Part shown: positions 6,505 to 9,548 of the stretch, in pieces
Layout of the letters: each line of letters begins with the position of its first letter
Numbering within the stretch: position 1 is the first letter of the stretch
Origin: an uncultured Duganella sp.
GTDB lineage: Bacteria; Pseudomonadota; Gammaproteobacteria; Burkholderiales; Burkholderiaceae
Assembly: GCA_946482635.1 (NCBI GenBank)
Contig: CAMLSG010000212.1
Coordinates: 1-9,548 of the forward strand
Direction: 5' to 3'
Length of the DNA: 9,548 bases
Notes under the pieces: model-generated
What the model was told of the DNA's origin: nothing
What the model saw: the letters and a program-made list of their open reading frames with translations, nothing else
Database searches by the model: none
Translations under genes and position numbers: made by a program

Positions 6505-8554
6505 CCACCTGGCCAGCGTGCGCCAACGCATGCTGCAAGCGCTGATCCGCCGCCGCATCTCTAGTTGGCTTGTGGCGCTGCTGCCCGCAGCCGGGTTGGC
6601 TGCAATAACGCTCGCAGGTACCTTTGCTGCAAAGCCGCTGACGCTGACTGTTTCGCTTGCACTGGCAGGAGCCGCCATGCTCTGGGCGGCGATTGACTTC
6701 GCGCTCTGGCGCAGGCGGGTGGATGGCCAATTGCCGTCCTGGCTGAACGACGCGGTTCCGGAACTGGAGGACAGTAGCGCCATGCTGGCCGCTGTCCCGG
6801 ACACACCACTTGGCCGCCTGCAACACAATCGCCTGATCGCGCGGGTCGGCCAGGTACTCGACGATGAGCGCCTGCGCAGGATCGCAATGCAGAAAGCCCG
6901 CTTCAATGCGATTCCGCTTGCCCTGGCAGTAGTGGCGGCCGCCGCTGCATGGGCCTATGCAGCAGCGCATAGCCCGCAGTACGCGCCGCCCACAGGCGCC
7001 GGTCCGGCAGCGCAGGCCGCCATCGCCGCAGCCGGCATAAGCCTGCACGCCGAGCCTCCGCCGTACACCGGCGTGAAGCCAAGTGAAGGCGCCCCGCGCG
7101 ACCTGCAGATTCCCCAGCACAGCAAAGTGCGCTGGTGCGCGGTCAACGCCGATGCCATCATTGAGCTTGGCGACGGCCAGAATTTGCAGGCGGCGACGGG
7201 CCGCTGCGCTGAATGGACCGCAAGCGATTCCATTTTCTGGCGCAGCCGCCATAACGCGAGCCAGCGCTACACAATCCGCGTCACGCCTGACCAGGCCCCG
7301 CAAGTCGCCATTGCCGCGCCGAACGAATCGGTCAGCGTACTGAAGCCCGACGCCCAAAGCGCACAGGTCAAGGTCAGCGTCAGCGACGACTACGCGGTCG
7401 TCAAAGCAACCCTGCATATGACCCTCGCGCGAGGAAGCGGCGAAAACATCCGCTTTACCGACAAGGAAGCCCCGCTTCCCGCCTCGTCAGATCCGCGCAA
7501 GCGCAGTTGGAACAAGCAATGGATGTTGAAAGAGCTCGGCATGGAGCCCGGCGACGAACTGTATTTCTTCGTGCGCGCCAGCGACAACGCCCCGGTCCCG
7601 CATATTTCACAATCGCCAACCTACACGCTGCGCTTGCCGGGACAGCAAGGTGAAGCACTCGAGTCGACTGCCTTGCCATCGATGGTGAAACCGGAAAACC
7701 TGCGCAGCCAGCGCCAGATCATCATCGACACCGAACAACTGGTGGCCGACTCGCCGCGCCTTGGCACCGCAGAACTGCGCGCCCGCAGCGAGAAGATCGC
7801 CGGCGACCAGGCCAAGCTGCGCTTGCGTTATGGCCAATTCCTTGGCGAGGAGTCATCCTTGTTCGGCGACGAAGAACACGGCGACGGCGATAGTCATGAG
7901 CACGGCGGCGCCGGCACCCAGGGCCCGGGTGGTTTCGGCACCGGCAATATCGCCGCCCAGTTCGGCCACGCCCATGACCAGGAAGGCAACGCCACCATCT
8001 TCGATCCGGCCACCAAGGAGGTCCTGCGCCGCGCATTGCGGGCGATGTGGGACGCCGAAAAGCAGCTTCGCGCCATTGCACCCAAACCGGCCTTGCTCCC
8101 GGAGTACAAAGCGCTTGGGGCGATCAAGGAACTGCAGCAGGCGGAACGCGTCTACCTGCACCGCACAGCCTTCGTGCCGCCGGCCATCAAGGAAGAAAAG
8201 CGCATGAGCGGTGAGATGACTGGCGCGGCCAGCTACCGCCGTGCGCAGGGCACGGCAACCGAATTCGTGCCGGCCGATGTGCGCGAACTGGTGCAGGCCC
8301 TGGGTGGAGAAGGCGCGCTGCCCTCACTGTGGAGCAAGGCTGCGCGCGAAGCAGTTGCCCGCATCAAGGATGAAGAACAACGCCTGTCGGCGCAAGCCGC
8401 CGTGCAGGATGTGGCCGATGGCTGCCAGCCATGCCGTGCCCAGCTGCGTGCCTGGCTGCGCGCGACCGTGCAGCAGCCGGCAGTGCTGTTGCAGGCACGC
8501 CCCCAAGCGCAGACAAGATTTGGCCAGGCATTGCAAGGGAAGGGCGCGCCGTGA
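6488..8554 (+). CDS. DUF4175-like inner-membrane protein with large periplasmic region
   Basis: A 688-aa protein resembling the DUF4175 family found near MoxR/DUF58 genes; function unknown. It has three membrane segments (about residues 27-45, 51-73, 141-160). Basic clusters (RRR at 21-23 and 75-77) lie on the inside, placing residues 161-688 in the periplasm. That region starts with the family-like PPYTG motif (191-195), followed by beta-rich stretches around 209-384 (including VKVSVSDDYAV and GDELYFFVRASDNAP), then a mostly helical, charged C-terminal part. Unusual features are a His/Gly/acid-rich stretch (460-500) and a CQPC motif (646-649). The ATG at 6488 has AAAGGA about 9-10 bases upstream; a TTG at 6446 and an ATG at 6530 are less likely starts. 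It overlaps the upstream gene by 17 bases and the next by 4. The family call is moderate and made from motifs. Confidence 0.72.
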   Translation: MPAAADHLASVRQRMLQALIRRRISSWLVALLPAAGLAAITLAGTFAAKPLTLTVSLALAGAAMLWAAIDFALWRRRVDGQLPSWLNDAVPELEDSSAMLAAVPDTPLGRLQHNRLIARVGQVLDDERLRRIAMQKARFNAIPLALAVVAAAAAWAYAAAHSPQYAPPTGAGPAAQAAIAAAGISLHAEPPPYTGVKPSEGAPRDLQIPQHSKVRWCAVNADAIIELGDGQNLQAATGRCAEWTASDSIFWRSRHNASQRYTIRVTPDQAPQVAIAAPNESVSVLKPDAQSAQVKVSVSDDYAVVKATLHMTLARGSGENIRFTDKEAPLPASSDPRKRSWNKQWMLKELGMEPGDELYFFVRASDNAPVPHISQSPTYTLRLPGQQGEALESTALPSMVKPENLRSQRQIIIDTEQLVADSPRLGTAELRARSEKIAGDQAKLRLRYGQFLGEESSLFGDEEHGDGDSHEHGGAGTQGPGGFGTGNIAAQFGHAHDQEGNATIFDPATKEVLRRALRAMWDAEKQLRAIAPKPALLPEYKALGAIKELQQAERVYLHRTAFVPPAIKEEKRMSGEMTGAASYRRAQGTATEFVPADVRELVQALGGEGALPSLWSKAAREAVARIKDEEQRLSAQAAVQDVADGCQPCRAQLRAWLRATVQQPAVLLQARPQAQTRFGQALQGKGAP
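7868..7987 (+). other. His/Gly/Asp/Glu-rich segment in the DUF4175-like protein
   Basis: Residues 461-500 contain DEEHGDGDSHEHGG, a Gly-rich stretch, then GHAHDQEG: five His and many acidic residues in a low-complexity periplasmic loop. The composition resembles metal-binding linkers, but no defined site is recognisable. Confidence 0.55.
8540..8544 (+). promoter_or_regulatory. Ribosome binding site of the last gene
   Basis: AAGGG, within a longer purine run that starts near 8535, ends 6 bases before the GTG at 8551. It favours that GTG over a second in-frame GTG at 8557. Confidence 0.55.
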
Positions 8555-9548
8555 ACGTGGATATCAACTTCCTATGCGGTGGTGCGGTTTTGGCCGGCTT
8601 GGCAAGCGCCTTGCTTTACGCGCGCAAGCAGCGCTGGGTAGACGCGGCCTTGGCCCTGGCGGCCGGTGCATCGCTGGCGATGCTGCTTGCCGCCCCCACC
8701 GCTCCTGCCGGTAGTGCGCAGCCAATACTCCTGGCGACAGCAAGTGCTTCGCCTGCCGCACCGGACGACCGGTTGGCGGCAGCGCTGGCACATCTGCCAG
8801 CGGCGCGTCGCGATACCCCTGTGGAAGTGCAGGGCCAGGGCCTGCACGAGGCGCAATGGCGTGACATGCCCGTACGCCCTATCCAGTGGAAGCCGGCACA
8901 GGACGGCCGGCTTTGGCTGGACTTCCCACGCTCCCTGCCGCTCGGCCGCAGTTTCGCGCTGACCGTGCGGCGCGATACCCCGCAGGCGGCCTGGCGCCTG
9001 CAGCTGCTAGCTGAAAACGGCCAGGTGCTGGCCGAATCGCGCGCCGCTGCCGCCGCCGATACCCTGACCGTGCAATGGCAACCGCCCTTGGCTGAATCGA
9101 TGGTCTTGCAGGCGCGCCTGCTCGACAAGGATGGAAAGACCGCTGCGCAAGGTCCGGTGCCCCTGCGGGTTCTGGACGCGGTTCCCTTGCAGGTGCAGGG
9201 CCGCTTCGGCGCCCCGTCCTTTGACACACGCGTGCTGAACCAGTTGTTGACGGACTCCAACGCCATCGTCGATTGGCAAACCACGCTCGGAAAGTCGTTG
9301 ACGCGCAACGAAGAAGCACGCGCACCGCTGACGCATCCCAACGTGCTGGTAGCCGATGCCGCCTGGCTTGAACGCGGCGGACTGCGTGGTGCGCTGGCGC
9401 AGGTTGCTCAAGGCTTGCCGCTGCTGGTCCTTGGCGGCAATGCAGGCGACGCAGCGTTGTGGCAGCGCGAGACTGGATTGAAGCTGTCGGCGCAATCGGC
9501 CACCACGGAGCAGGAAGATACGCGCCACCTTCCATTCGCAGGCGCCAC
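8551..9548 (+). CDS. Membrane protein with glutamine-amidotransferase-like region, 3' partial
   Basis: The frame starting at the GTG at 8551 has no stop through the window end, giving 332 codons of an unfinished protein. It begins with two membrane segments (about residues 7-23 and 31-48) separated by the basic RKQR, which places the rest in the periplasm. An Ala/Pro-rich linker follows, then a beta-rich region (about 90-210). From about residue 216 the sequence (GRFGAPSFDTRVLNQLL, then PNVLVADAAWLE and QGLPLLVLGG) resembles the start of the class I amidotransferase-like domains found in large membrane proteins next to BatA-type genes. A catalytic Cys cannot be judged because the domain runs off the window. 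The GTG overlaps the previous stop (GTGA) and has a well-spaced AAGGG. Codon use matches the neighbours. The gene is secure; the domain reading is tentative. Confidence 0.78.
   Translation, partial: MNVDINFLCGGAVLAGLASALLYARKQRWVDAALALAAGASLAMLLAAPTAPAGSAQPILLATASASPAAPDDRLAAALAHLPAARRDTPVEVQGQGLHEAQWRDMPVRPIQWKPAQDGRLWLDFPRSLPLGRSFALTVRRDTPQAAWRLQLLAENGQVLAESRAAAAADTLTVQWQPPLAESMVLQARLLDKDGKTAAQGPVPLRVLDAVPLQVQGRFGAPSFDTRVLNQLLTDSNAIVDWQTTLGKSLTRNEEARAPLTHPNVLVADAAWLERGGLRGALAQVAQGLPLLVLGGNAGDAALWQRETGLKLSAQSATTEQEDTRHLPFAGA

Noticed and set aside
6482..7417. 311-codon minus-strand open frame opposite the DUF4175-like gene
   Set aside because: Antisense shadow of a membrane protein gene with clear plus-strand motifs (PPYTG, three membrane segments).
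8616..9535. Minus-strand open frames of up to 241 codons at the right edge
   Set aside because: The plus frame from 8551 is open throughout, starts with a coupled GTG and ribosome site, and has membrane segments and matching codon use; the minus frames show only Arg/Ser/Ala-rich sequence.

Overview
The window is a high-GC bacterial segment (by eye well above 60 % G+C) packed with eight plus-strand genes and almost no non-coding DNA. The codon use and protein families fit a Gram-negative proteobacterium. My best guess is a betaproteobacterium of the Burkholderiales (Oxalobacteraceae-like), but this rests on general resemblance, not on a marker gene. There are no RNA genes, mobile elements, CRISPR arrays or long repeats. 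The largest gap between genes is 11 bases, so no promoter or terminator is expected inside. Both ends of the operon lie outside: the first gene lacks its 5' end and the last its 3' end.

Layout: (1) a TldD-family metalloprotease with a twin-arginine export signal, cut at the left edge (1-1629); (2) its TldE/PmbA-family partner (1641-2975); (3) a small DUF4159 protein (2979-3599); (4) a MoxR-type AAA+ ATPase (3596-4597); (5) a DUF58 protein with a VWA-like core (4601-5491); (6) a BatA-type membrane protein with three membrane segments (5488-6504); (7) a large DUF4175-like membrane protein (6488-8554); (8) a membrane protein with two N-terminal segments and a glutamine-amidotransferase-like region, open at the right edge (8551-9548). 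Four junctions overlap and the other three are separated by 3-11 bases, so this is almost certainly one translationally coupled operon.

How the genes may work together: MoxR ATPases typically act with VWA proteins such as DUF58 proteins as chaperone-like remodelling machines, and BatA-type proteins commonly sit beside them. Charge distribution around the membrane segments puts the large domains of genes 6, 7 and 8 in the periplasm, and the first gene carries a Tat signal. The MoxR, DUF58 and DUF4159 proteins have no export signal and should be cytoplasmic. The simplest reading is a machine spanning the inner membrane: a cytoplasmic ATPase module, membrane proteins with periplasmic domains, and a TldD/TldE peptidase acting at least partly outside the cytoplasm. 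The substrate is unknown and nothing in the window identifies it.
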